Shown: one piece after another, positions 20,816 through 33,110 of the stretch
Position numbering within the stretch: the stretch's first letter is position 1
Layout: every line of letters starts with the position of its first letter
Assembly: GCA_022478985.1 (NCBI GenBank)
Contig: JAKSZP010017347.1
Coordinates: 54,360-118,359, forward strand
Direction of reading: 5' to 3'
DNA length: 64,000 nt
Source of the DNA: Massospora cicadina
Lineage: Eukaryota; Entomophthoromycota; Entomophthoromycetes; Entomophthorales; Entomophthoraceae
The notes under the pieces: model-generated
The model's database searches: none
What the model saw: only the letters and a program-made list of their open reading frames with translations
What the model was told of the DNA's origin: nothing
Program-made: the position numbers and the translations under genes

Positions 20816-22119
20816 TTTATGAACTTATTTATGGCTATATACCAATATAAAAACTAATTAGAACCATCTGATAAGTTATAAACACCGTAGCAAAGCACAG
20901 GTATCCCACTAGTATCTTATAAATGTGGAGATTTGTACTCAATCAAGTCTCTCAAAAAAGGAGTAACTATTAACCATGTACATAGCAAATAAATGCGTCA
21001 GTAGTCCCTTGTCAATATTCTTGATGGTGGTGATGTCAGATACTAGGATATTGGACATGATAGAAAGAATATCAACCATTTTACTCCTTCACCAAATTAA
21101 TTCCTAGACCCAAGAAGGTGTTTATAGGAGTTATCTCAAGAAATACCCAAAATAAATTATAACTGGCACACCTTCAAATTAACCATAAGAATTTCCGTCA
21201 GACCAAATAAAGCCTAAAATACCACAAGATGAATACTGCCTAATTAAAAAAAGAATCACCAGTAGGTCAAGCAACAATTACTCAAAGTGGCATTTAAGAC
21301 AGTAATTTTGGATGAATCCAAAAAAGAGTAGAATCAAGAATTGTCTAACATTAAACCTAAGTGATACCAAGTCTCATATGACTTGTTATATTCAACTTGC
21401 AATTTTACCCTATCAAATACTATACCAAACACATTATACCATATGGAATGCACCGCCTGACCAAGAGCCTCCCTTCTGGATTCCCCCTCTATTAATTTAG
21501 TCCTTTTCCTTTTGGGGTTTAATTGTTAAGCATGACATATACAAACCCATCTTTATATAATATAATAAAGTTATGCTTTAGCATTCACCGTATTTGTTTG
21601 GTATTTGACTTCAATAGATCCATTTTTCTGTAATTACCATAGGACAGGTAATCTAACTGAAAGGACATAAGCGGTGACTTGGCACCATTTAAAATACAAA
21701 TAATGCTTTTTTGCGTCTTAAACAAAATTAAGTATTGACTGTTTGTCTTATTGAGCATAGCACCATTTAACTTATGAAAAAAACCCAACAACACCATTTT
21801 TCATAAATATATCACTTCTCTTATCTTTTATTTCTCATTGTAGCCTAACTTAATTGATACCCAAGTTAAGAGTCTAACCCCTTTTGGTTTTCTCACTGGG
21901 TATTTCTTAGAGCATATATCCCGCCAAAGCATTTAATACTTTTCCAAGCTGTCCTAAAAATCCCCCTCAGTGCAGAGTGGGAGAGCGGTGAGTTGTTGAT
22001 TACATTTTTTTATTTCAAAAAACTTTTTAATCTAACTTCAGGGATTCTGCCTCATGACCTACACTACCCTTTCCTATTGGGATTGGATTTACCCCCATTT
22101 AGGATGAGAGGCCAAGCTA
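20816..22119. other. unassigned AT-rich DNA
   Basis: No domain, LTR pair or RNA gene is recognised. Short open frames occur (21312-21500 plus, 21585-21797 minus) but show no family motif and have the low-complexity composition of the surrounding DNA. It may include the LTR of element D at its right edge. Confidence 0.5.
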
Positions 22120-22199
22120 AAGTTCAGTGTAAGGGTAATTCTTAATTGCAAGTATAACCTGGTTTTATAAGGGGGTTGATGTGACATTGGGTGTGAGGT

Positions 22200-22411
22200 A
22201 GAACTCCTTCAGGAGGTTCTTTCAGTTAGTGCAGTCTTGGCACTTACCCAGAATTTTCAAAAATTAATGTTTCCCTTCCAAAAGAAAAGGTACTGGATTC
22301 TACGTCATAACTTCCTGGATGCCAAAAATGCTTTCACATCATCTTTTAATTATCATCCACTAGAATGGGCTCAAGGGTGGGTGGCATAGGGATTTAAAGG
22401 GTGACATGTGG
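22200..22411 (-). pseudogene. D chromodomain, distal part
   Basis: After the split, the frame reads HMSPFKSLCHPPLEPILVDD and, one frameshift later, DVKAFLASRKL-stop-RRIQYLFFWKGN (about 22285-22350). This matches the chromodomain pattern (VExILxSRxxRxxxQYLVKWKGY) that targets integration to modified histones. Confidence 0.7.
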
Positions 22412-24359
22412 GAGGAGTGATAGACTTCATTAATTTAACTGAGGTAAGCCCTCCAGAAGATGGACATTACTGAAACTCAAAACCTAAAAATAAATTCTCA
22501 CCAAATAAAAATGGACGAACCACCCAAAATGAGCAGACGCCACACATAATGTGAACTCAACCAACCAGGTGGAACAGTGGGAATTGCTTATCTCATTATG
22601 GTGGAAGAGGAAAAGGTCAGTGGGCTCATCCTTGGCAACATCTTTATCCCAAAGCAGGGCATGGGATACGGTGGATAGCAGGAGCGTCAGGGCGTCAGTG
22701 GGAAGTAGGGATATATTTCTGATGATTGGGGTAGTAGTAATGCATCCGCTATATATAAGGGTTCTGACATAGTTTGTCAATGCTAGTTCAGCTTTCATGC
22801 ATGCGTTGGGTAGTTTTTTTTGAACGTGGCGATATTGGTGCGGGTAATCTTTATTTGGGATTCTGAGCTACCTCTGCCACGTGCTGGATGGCGTCATTGG
22901 CTTCTTTGTGGACTTTGATCAACATATTCTTTTGTGCCTTATTGTCTTTAGGGGGAATATTGGGGGAAGGAATTCCTCCTGTGAGTATTGCATCTGATTT
23001 GGCAGTAGCTTTGCGGAGAGGGCGACAATATGACTTAGTTATTGCTATACCCACCAGCTGGTGGTCTCCACGGAACGTTTTGGCGTTTTGCTGGGAGGTG
23101 TATTTGTGAGGGGATAGTTCCTTGTCATTGTTGATATACACAAGCTGCTCAATTTTTATATTGCGGTTTGCAATTATATTCCTGAACTAATCAATTTCAG
23201 CCAATACATCCCAAGGATTTTGGTTGACTTGAATTGGGGAGTCAACATATTCCTGTGGTTTGGTTTGTTCATCGGAGGATGCATGGGATTGAACTGGGGT
23301 TCAATCTTGTGCTTGATTGGATGGAGCATTTGTGGCACTGGGATGGGGAGGAGGTTGATTGGTGGCTGTTGGCACAGCTGCAGCAACAGGCTTTGGGGGA
23401 GGGGGAGGGTAGGATCGCACCCCATACCAAAGATGGCGTTAAATGGGTGGCAGATTGGAGGCTGGCAGACAAGAAATCAGCGTCGTCAGAAGCTGCTAGA
23501 GATGGGCACTTGCATTTTTAATAGTCCAACTCAAAACATGATGGATAATCATCCATCCACCCTTGAAGTGGGCCCAGAACAGATGGTCGGGGGCAGAGAG
23601 GATAATGGCATGAGGGGAATTGACAGAGCAATTTTATTTGAGTCAGGGCTGATTGTGGCATATGCCCGAGGCCCAGAGAGGCGTGTGGCCCCATTTGGGA
23701 CCACAAATTGCAAGATGGGGTTGGATCCATAGGCTTCCAAACCTTCCATCAGCTCCTGGTGGAGCACTTCAGGGGTAAGGTGGGTGGGAAAACCAGAAAA
23801 TTAACCGCCAAAGTGGTATCCACTGGGAGCTGGGTCCAAATTGTGGGGAGAGGGGTGCCATGGAAAACCAGGGGCACAATTGCCACAGTGGCGGCATTGG
23901 CTTTGAATGTGAAGCTGAGATCAAAGTACCCCTTATAGGGGTGGAAGTCAATAAAATGGCAGGATGCATCAATGCCTGAGCCATTTTGATAATGGCTTGG
24001 TCATGGTAGGTGAAAGTTTCCCATAGTTGGCCCTAAGGCCAAAAAGCATGTTGCTCCAGGGGAGCACAGGGGGCAGTGGGGTATCACTTGGGACCAAGAA
24101 AGGTGGGCGTCGAGATCCTTGGGAGAAACGAATTGTCCCAGGGGTTTGGTATGACTGGGCGAGCCAACCCCCAAGCGCGTTTTTATGTCAGATGGGAAAA
24201 TGGCGGGGGAGTTTTGCTGCTGCCCCACACTGGCGCAGCCAGCAGGAAATCCGAGGACATTGAAGTGAAACTACAGTGGGCTATTGAGCTTACTTTTTTA
24301 TCCATATAATTTTCTCAGAAAGTTATGCTGAGCGGAAAGAGAGGAGTGATAGACTTCAT
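22412..24359 (-). mobile_element. LINE ORF1 fragment with 19-bp target duplication
   Basis: gaggagtgatagacttcat is at 22412-22430 and again at 24341-24359, flanking 1910 bp. The duplicated site lies within the D pol motif YEVYHSS; removing the insert restores the D reading path. The cargo, read on the minus strand, is an ORF1-like protein related to the ORF1 of LINE1 (LHQELMEGLEAYG at about 23767 versus LEHHLMDGLKAYG at 58138), followed by a Pro-rich stretch and a Lys-rich tail. No endonuclease or RT is present. The duplication length fits target-primed retrotransposition. Confidence 0.8.
22851..24228 (-). pseudogene. LINE ORF1-like protein (in D insertion)
   Basis: Minus-strand frames in order: 24228-24001, 23984-23769 (DASCHFIDFHPYKGYFDLSF in another frame), 23767-23549, a Pro-rich segment at about 23425-23174 (PPPHPSATNAPSNQAQD, QNPWDVLAEID), and 23141-22851 (Lys/Asn-rich). 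ORF1 proteins of this LINE type bind RNA. The zinc knuckle seen in the LINE1 copy is not recognisable here. Open plus-strand frames over the same DNA (for example 23220-23732) are shadows. Confidence 0.65.
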
Positions 24360-25340
24360 AGACTTTCCAGTTCTCTGTCAGTTGGAGGAGGCAGACAACT
24401 GATGACAATGCCTTCTGGACCGATAAGGTACCAGTGCTCTTTCAAGCTAATTTTCTTGAGGGTACTTTCAGTTGTATTTGAGCGCATCCAGCATCACCAG
24501 GGAGCTGACTGAGATATCATTGGCAGGGCGTTGCTTATTATCATCAAACTGATTATAATCCTGGATGGCTGTAGTAAGGTGCTCCTGGACGAGCAGCTGT
24601 GTTTTTCAGATGTGTGTAGCAAGTTTGTAGCTGCAGGAATTGGGTCTTTATATAAGGGCCTACTGTGAAGTAAAGATCATATTTTATAGTCACTTGGTGG
24701 GTGAGAAGCCTGCCGAAGAGTGCAAGGAATTGTCATAGGTAGATTAGCTAAGGGTAAGTCTGATGCACATGAGTCCATGGTTACAGTCACATAGCAGCAA
24801 AGATATTGTTTAAGTGTCTGATTTGCCCTCTTGGTTTAACCTTCCTATTGAGGGTGGGATGCTGTTGGGCGGCAGGGTTTGATATACAAATGGGTGAGGG
24901 CTTCCCAGAACTGTGCAGTGAATTGGGGGCCCAGTCACTGAAATTTTCTGGGCGCCCAAGTTGTGCTAAGTCTTGTATGACGAACAAGTTGCTGTCTCCT
25001 CAGAAGTGATGGTTGTAGAGCATGAAATAAAGAGTGAGTAATTTTTGAACTGATCTACCACACATAATAGTTTTAAGCCTTAAGAGGGAGGATATTCGCA
25101 ATAAACGTATGGATACAAAGGTCCATTGGCCATAGGCCTGATGCAAAGGGGAGTAAGCCCTTCTTGCCTGGCCAGTTTTTTTCCTGAAACAAGTGATACA
25201 AGCAAAATTTTGTTTTTGAACATGGTATGAGAGGCTTGGTCAGTTATAGGATTGCTTTACCAAGTCTGTGCATTTCCTGGCACGAGGGTGTCCCAAGAGG
25301 GGTGGCTCATGATGTTCTTTCACAGCACAGTACCTTAGTG
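24360..25340 (-). pseudogene. D integrase
   Basis: The HHCC finger is seen on the minus strand (LLGHPRARKCTDLVKQSY, then ACITCFRKK at about 25300-25180). The core has QARRAYSPLHQAYGQWTF near 25150, ITSEETANLFVIQDLAQLG near 25020-24950 and NFSDWAPNSL (D position present). The tail ends TDRELE / YEVYHSS at the insertion site near 24380-24341. Several frameshifts. Confidence 0.85.
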
Positions 25341-25639
25341 AAGGGGGTACCCAGATAAACCCCCTTAAAGTAGATTATTTTATCCTTGAGGGCATAGGGT
25401 GACTTGGTGGGGTAATTTATTTATAAGCAGGAGAAAAGATTAATACCTTTTATGCAGGCAGTTTGTTCTGCAAGCACCAGCTGTAGAAGTATTTTGAGGT
25501 GTCATATGCAGAAAATAAAATGTTTGGAGGAACAATGGCAATAATCATGTCTGGAAGATAAATGTTACGAACTCATGGAATTCATACCATTGTGGACTAA
25601 GGATTGGGTTGCAGATTAGCATGTTTGGCAACACGTCAA

Positions 25640-26020
25640 GCCCCTTTCATAAACTCATATCTAAAGGTGAATTTGGAGAGGTCCCAGTAGGTTTGAGCTT
25701 GGCATTGGACTAACTTCTGGTGCTTCCAGTAATAAAGTAAAGCTTTGTGGTCTGTGTGTACTGTGACTTTGTGACAGGCTTTCTGTAGAAGATAACATCT
25801 TTGCATTAGAGACCATGATACTGCTTCTAATTCCTTCTTGTAAATAGCCCAATCTTTTTCATTGGCTGTAATTTATTCGGGAGAAGTATGCAATTTGGTG
25901 CCAAAGACCAAAGTGTTCCTGGAGGATAACTTCCTCAACAGCCACATTTAGGGCGTCAATGGCCATGATATATGGTTTGAAGTATATGCATGAAAAAGGA
26001 TGGTGCATTAGCAAAGGTGT
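25640..26020 (-). pseudogene. D RNase H
   Basis: Minus frames give KLQPMKKIGLFTRRN and VTKSQYTQTTKLYYW-KHQKLVQCQAQTYWDLSKFTF at about 25870-25664, the distal RNase H region before integrase (kaleyF..KLnRRQaRWae..F pattern). Confidence 0.75.
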
Positions 26021-26049
26021 CCTTGATGGCTTAAAGGATTGATTGCAGA

Positions 26050-26830
26050 CATGAGAACATACAAATGAATATTCTTGCCAGTAAGGGGGTGCAGAGGCTC
26101 AGCAATCTGCGATGTAAGGAGAAACCTTTTTTAGGATGGTGACTACACTTAGGAAGCACCGCAACTGCTTCTGGGTTGAAGGAGCAGGGAAAAATGTATA
26201 TGGCTTAAATTTTGTTAGGGACACCGCATAACGATCTCTAAGAACAATGTTTTCCAGGAAAGTGACTTCTTTCCTAAAGAACTCATATTTACTAGTTCTG
26301 ACAAAAAGGCCTGTTTTGCAGATGTCTGGTAAGACTACTTGAAGGTCTTTCTTGTGCTATTCATAAATCGGGAGTGTTTAAGGACTTCTCAATAATTTAT
26401 ATGGAACAAGTGAATTGAAGGTCACCAATGATGTCATCAATGTAATGTTGGAAGGTGTCTGGGCGTTCTTGAACCCAAAGGCATGATCTTAAACCAGAAA
26501 TACTTGGCGCGTGAGGATGTCTGTAAGCCACTACTGGCCCTCAGTCACTGTGACCTGGTTGAAGGCATTGACCAGGTTTTTTTGATAAAAAATACTAAGC
26601 TTCATGTGTCTTCTAAATGATTTATAATGGAGGTGGTAAGGATTGGTCACTGTGATATTGTTAATGTCTAATAAAACATGCATGTGCAGAGGTAGCCATC
26701 TGCATTCTGGGAGAAGACCACTAGGGAGGCAACAGGGGAATCTCTTTGAAAATCAGCCCTTTGTCAACATATCATCCAGCCTTTTCAACAGGGATGTCAC
26801 TCTTATTCCACATTTGTTATAGTGGCTAGT
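26050..26830 (-). pseudogene. D reverse transcriptase
   Basis: Blocks on the minus strand: GLLPECRWLPLHMHV (near 26720-26680), NLVNAFNQVTVTEG (near 26590-26550), DHAFGFKNAQTPSNITL (near 26490-26440; the FGLKNAPATFQ region), then the thumb. No intact YxDD loop seen. Confidence 0.75.
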
Positions 26831-27238
26831 TGGTTTCAAAAAATCAACTTTCAAGTTGAAGCAAAGGTCATATTCTAAATGAAAAGGAATCCTAGTATCC
26901 AGGGAAACATTATTTATCCTTATTATGGAGAATTGGAACTAGGAGGTCTGGAGGGAGGTCTGGAACACATGGCGCAGAAGCAAGGATAGTTTTTTTCAGA
27001 AAGGTTGTAGTGACAGGCCATCTAGTAGCTTTAGCTCCACTGAAATACTTGAGCTATTAAAGAAGAGGGATTGTGCGTGAGATCTACATGTGCATTCTTT
27101 TAGCACCATCGTATCCCTATGATAACTGTGTATAAGATCCTTGGTGCCAATGAAAAGTGTTTGTTAAAGAAGCTACCATGTATTATGAGCCCAAGAGGTT
27201 ATTTGTCCGTTAAGCAAGCCGCGGGGTAAGAAGAGGCC

Positions 27239-27451
27239 TTAAAAGAGTGGGCCAGCAATTAATTTGAGGTCCAGAGACTTAGCAAGGTCAAGGTCAATGA
27301 AACTGCCAGCAGCTTTTGTATGAAAAAGGTCAGGGGTTCTGTTTGTTTGCAATCCACCTGTGAAGAAAACCTGAAAACAGAAGTAGAAATTTTTTCTTTT
27401 GGAATTCACAACTGATATGATTAGAGACCCAGCGACAGGGAGGTATGTCAC
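27239..27451 (-). pseudogene. D aspartic protease
   Basis: The open frame contains HTKAAGSFIDLDLAKSLDLKL, the flap-side part of a retropepsin (SGATxSFIDxxxAxxLxLxL); the catalytic D-S-G position is degraded to H-T-K. 26840-27240 is the protease-RT linker. Confidence 0.7.
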
Positions 27452-27529
27452 TAGGAGATAAAGTCATCAGGAAATTAAGTGATGACATAAGGTAATGAGG
27501 CGCTACCACTAGGTCACCCACGCAACAGA

Positions 27530-28270
27530 TAAGGCGTTGCCTGACTGATACATTGCCCTAATCTTCCTCGTTGCAATGATCAGGGCTGAAGGTGATAAGA
27601 CAATCACAAATGATTACAAAAATGGCACCCTGGTAAATCATATGCCTTATAATCTAAATTTATCAGATATGTTGAGGCCAACAAGGAAGAAGCTTCTCAT
27701 AATTGAAGCTCTGGCCAACCAGATACTGCCAAATCAAATATTTCTAAATTCGTTGATGATGATAGAAATCCTCGCAGTTCCTTGGACAATCAGATGTTGA
27801 GAACACGTTATTACTAAAAAGATTAATGTGGATGGTAATCCATAAAAATGGTGCTCTGGCCAGCCAGATGCTGCCACTTCTGATGAAGATTAACAAGCCT
27901 CTTAAGGTGGCAATTTGGTAAATTAGATGCAGCTAAAACTTTTATAGGTTTAAATTTTAAAATAAGGATGTCATCAAAGGTTTGGGCTTTGAAAACAATT
28001 TAGGCAAAATTATAATGCAGAAAAGTTTTTACAACTGCAAAGGTATCCATCCCAAGTGCTGAAACAGGTCTTGATGATGAAATCAGGGTCCATATTCTCA
28101 TGTTATGCCTGATATGAGAAACTGCCTGCAGACTCAATGGAGAAAAAGACCCGCTCTTCCCCATTGTTTTAGTATAAATTTAAACTGTTGAACTTTGCAA
28201 AGCAACTTAATCTTCTATTATAATTAATAAAACTTAATAAATTTAATTAATTTTTAATTCAAAATTTTTT
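27530..28270 (+). other. C element 5' LTR/leader region
   Basis: Aligns, with gaps, to 51790-52135 downstream of the C pol (shared aaggcgttgcctgactg / aaggtgttgcctgactg and aatggtgctctggccagccagat / aatggcgctctggctaccagat), so it is terminal or near-terminal repeat of C. Coding-like phrases repeat inside it (NGTLVNHMPYNLNLSDML, then ALANQILPNQIFLNSLMM, then GALASQMLP), a degenerate internal repeat. It ends in AT-rich DNA with aataaa-like strings at 28220-28270. Confidence 0.55.
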
Positions 28271-28276
28271 TTCATT

Positions 28277-28483
28277 ATGGAACATATAGAGAAACTGCAC
28301 ATAGATCACACTTCAGATTTTGACAAGGCTAATGTGTCCTTGTATGCGCTTTCTGGAGGTCAGACCCTCTTGCTTGGCATCATCATAGTCCTAACTGTTA
28401 TCCAAAATTTCATAACCAGAAGCTTCCCAAACACGCGGATTTGGGATAATACCACAGCAGTTTCCCTGTTTGTGGGAACTTGA
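28277..28483 (+). pseudogene. small hydrophobic ORF at start of C
   Basis: 68 residues from ATG 28277 after a T-rich leader. Acidic N-terminus, then one strong hydrophobic helix (TLLLGIIIVLTVIQNFI, residues about 33-49). The profile resembles the hydrophobic frame in the A LTR. No known domain; it could be an N-terminal extension of gag. Confidence 0.4.
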
Positions 28484-28499
28484 CTGGGACCTCTTGTCC

Positions 28500-29976
28500 A
28501 ACTGCTTTGTGAAAGTGTCCAGGGACCCCATCTATCACATTAGACAAAGCTCAATTAAAATGATATTCCTGTATCTAGAGATGGTAGATAAGCCTTCATA
28601 ATGAGTCCTTCCTGCGATGATATGAATATTCAACCACATGTCTGATTGGCATTTTCTCTCTCCTGCTTCTCATGAGAGAAGCCACCCAAATTTTCCCCTC
28701 CCAAAGTCATGTCTAACTCCATTCCCGTTTTGAGAAGCCTTCTCCAGAATTCTTACAGGCCCTCTCCTCCAGGGAGTTAAGCATACTACATGGGATCTAC
28801 TCCTGGATAAGACTTCAGGCCCAGCTTACTGCTGCCTCATGATGAACCACCCCCATGTCATTCCAGCTTGTGCAGGTAGTGGCTGCCCTGTCCTGAAACC
28901 TGGCAGACTGGATTCACTTAGTTGTTGTAAACTCAGTTGGCTCTTCTCCCTACCATGGACAAATGTCTCCAATTGGTTGAGAGAATGACCATGCACGAAG
29001 AATCTCAAGACATGGCTTGGTCTGCCCACCTAGCTCTCACGCAGGGGAAGATGATATTTATAAAATATGCCCAAGTGAATCGCCCATTGGCCAAGTAGGC
29101 CAAAGTCACCTCCTCCAAGATTGTGCGGATGTTCCGCCAGAATTTCCATCCTTAGATCCTTACATATAAAGCTGCCACTCACCTGGGAGCCTCCGTCAAT
29201 GAAGAAGTCTCAAACGCAACCCAGGTGGAGGGGCAACTGGTGTTGGCCCAGGTGAAATCTCACTCTGTATCACAACAAAGGAAGTTTAGTGGCCGCCATT
29301 ATAATCTGAGCCTGTTTCCAGCCTCTCACAGGAGCCCCCTCAGGGATCCCCCCACGGCCCTGACAATGAGGTGACACCTCTTAAACCCCAAGAGAGGGCG
29401 TTCCAAGTCTACCTACAACTTCCGCCTGACCCCATTTGCGTCGCCACAATCATTAAAGTTAATGCCTCATCTTATCTCTATGTACCTTTCTTACTAATGA
29501 TTGGGGGAAACAAGGGAAGGGTGCGGAAGACTTTGGCGCTGATAGACATATACATAGAGGACAACTATCTTTATGCAGGTCAGTGCGAAGAATGAAGCTG
29601 GAGATGGAATGGAAGGGAAACGTTATGCTAGCAGACACTTTTAAAATTAGTGGATTTTGGGAAGTCAAGCACTGAGTGATGCTTCAGCAGGGGCCTCACA
29701 AGATATCAAGAAACATTTAGCACTTCAAGAAACCTGTCTCACCCCATTATCCAGGGCATGCGGTGATGGCACAATTACTCCCTCTGTTCAAATGGAGGAG
29801 CACCTGGTCATACTTCATCCGAAGGATCTACGTCCAGTGGCACTAGATTTCTTCCCCACTGGTGGAGGTAAGTCTGGGGCAAACACGGCACTGTGGTAGG
29901 AACCTGTGATGGACATCGCTGAAGAGTTCTAAACATACACCCACCTGTTCCAGAAAAAGAATTCTCTTTCAACCTC
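28500..29976 (+). pseudogene. C gag-protease region
   Basis: Decayed gag reading with DDRSL-type stretches and MTMHEESQDMAWSAHLAL near 28985, then the protease: KGRVRKTLALID at 29514-29550, with the S-G-A-T segment lost, then EDNYLYA. The gag-RT connector (DIAEEF, YTHLFQKKNSLSTS) runs to the B2 insertion. Reading resumes at 36022. Confidence 0.65.
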
Positions 29977-30549
29977 TGTTGTAAAATTGGCAGAATCATT
30001 TAATATACGCTTTAAGGGTTTTTGCATAGGGTCAAACCACTAAGCAATTGGAATGATGATATGAGGATTGTTGGCCCTAGGAGAACACTTAAAATAATAA
30101 ATATAACAAAAGGGAGCAATATCCTTTAGACACTTTATTTATTGTAAATAATCTGAGCTGATCCTTCCTAGTCCGCTCACTCTCTCTATAATAAACAACC
30201 TCTCTTCTCTCAATCGCCCATCTCGCTTATATACAGCAGCTTCAGATGATACCGCTCTCATAGCTTGGACTATTCTATTCCACTGATTCTCCTCAATTTC
30301 AGATTGTTGTTCTTTGGGCACTCTATCGCCCTAATTGTAGGCGATTATATTCTTATTCATCAAACATTGACATTACCTTATCCCCTTATCACCTTATTTG
30401 AAGGCAACTCAATAATAATTCATTATATCCAGATATCACCTCATCTTAAGGCACTCAAATGATCAAACCTAATGTCTTGTTCAGCGGATTCTTTCCAATC
30501 CACCCTAGCGATTCCCATCTTATCATCCAGTCATATTGAAATTGTGACA
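29977..30549 (-). repeat. B2 3' LTR
   Basis: 573 bp. Minus-strand start TGTCACAATTTCAATATGAC, end CA. It matches 35444-36021 and, more distantly, the B1 LTRs. Confidence 0.92.
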
Positions 30550-30599
30550 TTACCCCTCCTTGACTGGATGATAAGGCTCCTATTGCTTATATGGTTGGA

Positions 30600-31800
30600 G
30601 GAACTTCGCATGCACTCAGTTTATGATCCAACTACTTGCAGGGTCCTTGATGATACAATTGTCAACCCCAGTTTTCTCTATAACTTTTAATGGACCAAAT
30701 TCAGATGTTGGCCAGCTTGTGTTTCCTACCAAACCCATGCTGTTCATGGGATAAAACCATATCTCCACCCTGGACTTGAGCGAGGCTGCTATGCCATACT
30801 TTATCAGCTGCATGAGCCTTAAACCTTCTTGCTAAACTTCATGAGTAAGCTTCAGTTTGCAGTTTGATCAGAGTAATTGGTAAGCTAGTCAAATACCAAT
30901 GAGGATCCATTCCGCTGGTTCTCTATGCAGGAATAGAGCAGTGCCGGAAGTTCAGGGTGCTGTCTATACAATAGTTGAAAAGAACTTTCCCCATAGTTAA
31001 TGATAGCTAATGTTGTAAGCAAAGACAGCAGTGGAAAGGAGAGAGGTCCAATCAGAAGGTCTATCCATCACCAATTTCGGAAGTATGTTCATCAAGATAC
31101 CATTAACTCTCTCGATCATTTTGTTAGATTCAGGGTGATAGGGTTTGTCAGAATCCTGTGGATGCCCATCAATTCGTTGATCTTAGGTAAGATGTGTGAA
31201 GTGAAGTTTGTTCTGTTGTCAGTAAGGATGAACTGGGGACAGCCATGTCGCTGATTATACATTCCAAAACAAATTAGCCACCGTTAATGCCCCCAGATCG
31301 CGTATAAGTCGCACCTCAACCCACCTGGTCAAGCGCTTGATCGCTACTAGGTTTTATTTGGACCAGTTTGCCCTTATTGGCAGGGGACCCACAACATCTA
31401 TTGAAATGGTGTGCCAGGCGAAGTGTGGCTTTACTAACTGGTGTGACGTCTTTTGATGAAATGGTTTTTCCACCTGGCACTGATGGCAGCAGGAAATTGT
31501 CTCAAGCACGTTGAAGTTTATTCTTTCCCAATAGAACCTTGGTCACAGTAATTCCAAGGTCTTACGTACTCCATCATGTCCAACCTCTTGGTGTGCACTC
31601 ATAATAATAGTTGGGTGGGCGGAAGGTCTTGAGATATTACAGTAGTGTCCCCTATCCACTTATACAATTCCCCATTTTTCTCGAATTTTTTGGCCCCTAT
31701 TTATTCTAATACCTTGATGACTGGGGGCTTTTCATCGTTATACTGCTGCTAAGAATCTTATCAAACATTATATCACTCAGATCCGCCATAACTGCAATTG
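30600..31800 (-). pseudogene. B2 integrase
   Basis: The minus strand encodes the HHCC finger (the cctggcactgatggcagcagg block near 31470 reads as the C-x2-C part), the core with the D-E region (31000-31400) and a C-terminal domain (WSKFGPLKVIEKTGVDNCII-like, 30813-30616). The plus strand here has only shadows. Confidence 0.75.
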
Positions 31801-31839
31801 TGGGTAATTTCAATAAACAATCGGCATTCTGGTGTTTTG

Positions 31840-32200
31840 CTATAGGTCAGTGAAGAATTTCGAAATTGTATGCCTGCAATTTAAGAGCCCATTGGGCCAG
31901 ACGCCCTTCCGGCTCTTTAAGATTCTGTAACCAGCGTAGTGAGGCATGATTCATTACAACTTTGAATTTCACTCTATACAAATGCACCCAAAATTGCTTA
32001 TAGGTGTTGATCACCGCTAAGCACTCCCTCTCAGTCACGGTATATAATTGTGCTCATGGCTGTTCAAGCTACAACTGCAATATGCTATGGGGTGCTCTTC
32101 TCCTTCCTCATCTTTTTTGGAATAGGACTGCCCCCACAGCGGAGAGGGACGCATCCGTTTAAACAATGAACTCTTTTTCAAAATTGGGATAGTGTAACAC
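31840..32200 (-). pseudogene. B2 RNase H
   Basis: MTERECLAVINTYKQFWVHL at 32038-31979 and MNHASLRWLQNLKEPEGRLA at 31952-31893, the classical Ty3 RNase H blocks, then QWALKLQAYNFEILH. One of the best preserved frames of B2. Confidence 0.88.
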
Positions 32201-32249
32201 CGGTGTACTGGTTAGCGCCATTCAAAGCATATCAAAAGTGTGTTGCTGA

Positions 32250-33110
32250 TGTTCCGTCCATTCAAACATGATGTCCTTTCTTAATAACTCAAATAGTGGG
32301 CCCCCATTACAGCTGAAGTTAGGGATGAAGCGCTGGTAATAGCCAACCATTCCCAAGAATACCTGTATATCCCGCTTGCTGTTGGGTGGAGTCATTTCTA
32401 AATAGCTTCCATCGTGGCCGGTTGAGGTCTCAGCCCTGGGGCATCAATCACAAACCCCAGGTATTCCAGCTGATTCGTAAAGAAATGGCATTTCCAAGGT
32501 TTGATATTGATGTTGGCCTCAGAGAGTTAGTGGAATAGTGCTTTTAAATGGTTGAGGTGTTCAGAGAAGATTCGAGAAAATGTTAATGTCATCAAAGATA
32601 CAAGGATGCATGACAGCACTAGGTCCCTGAGAATAGTGTTCATCGCCCATTGAAATGTAGCCGTGGCATTACACAGCCCTTACAGCATCTGAGTTGGTTG
32701 AAAAGACCTTTGGATGTAATTACAGCACATTTCTCCTGTTCCACCACTGGCAACTTGATTTGCCAGTAGCCTGAGATCAGTTCCATTACTGAAAAAAAAC
32801 GAGCTCCCCATAGTTGATCCAAAGCGTCATCAATCTTAGTAAGAGCTATAAGTCTTTTTAGTGATGCTGTTGAGCTTTTTAAATTCAATTACTACATGGT
32901 TAGTAACGTCCTTCTTTTTTACAGTAAGAATGGGAGAAGCCCTTGACCCTTTGATGGTTTAAGCATCCCTTGCTCTAATAGCTTGTACATATCCTCAGTT
33001 ACTACTTCTTCCACCAACCTTGATCAGAAGATTGGCCTTGACTGGATGGGAGGATGATCTCCAGTGTCCAGCTTATGAACTACCCCCACGCACATCCTAA
33101 ATTATGGTCG
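32250..33110 (-). pseudogene. B2 reverse transcriptase
   Basis: MELISGYWQIKLPVVEQEKC and AVITSKGLFNQLRCCKG (32780-32690) are the palm blocks around the first catalytic D (reads E here); the thumb follows to 32250 with the H-F-x-N-Q-L-E-Y-L-G-type sequence near 32490. Downstream stops are numerous. Confidence 0.82.

Larger units (their letters stand above)
22120..27520 (-). mobile_element. chromovirus D (Ty3/gypsy with chromodomain), truncated
   Basis: Minus-strand pol. From right to left: protease, RT, RNase H, integrase, chromodomain. No gag or defined LTR is seen; the right end meets the C 5' region near 27530. The integrase tail is split by a 1910-bp insertion (22431-24340). Confidence 0.8.

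Noticed and set aside
22412..22430. 19-bp repeat read as the edge of an LTR pair
   Set aside because: Only 19 bp are repeated and the adjoining sequences differ at once; D pol continues across, so it is a target duplication.
23220..23732. 170-residue plus-strand open frame, among the longest in the window
   Set aside because: It lies opposite the LINE ORF1-like minus-strand coding, is Trp/Gly-rich with no domain, and looks like the antisense of Pro/His-rich sequence.
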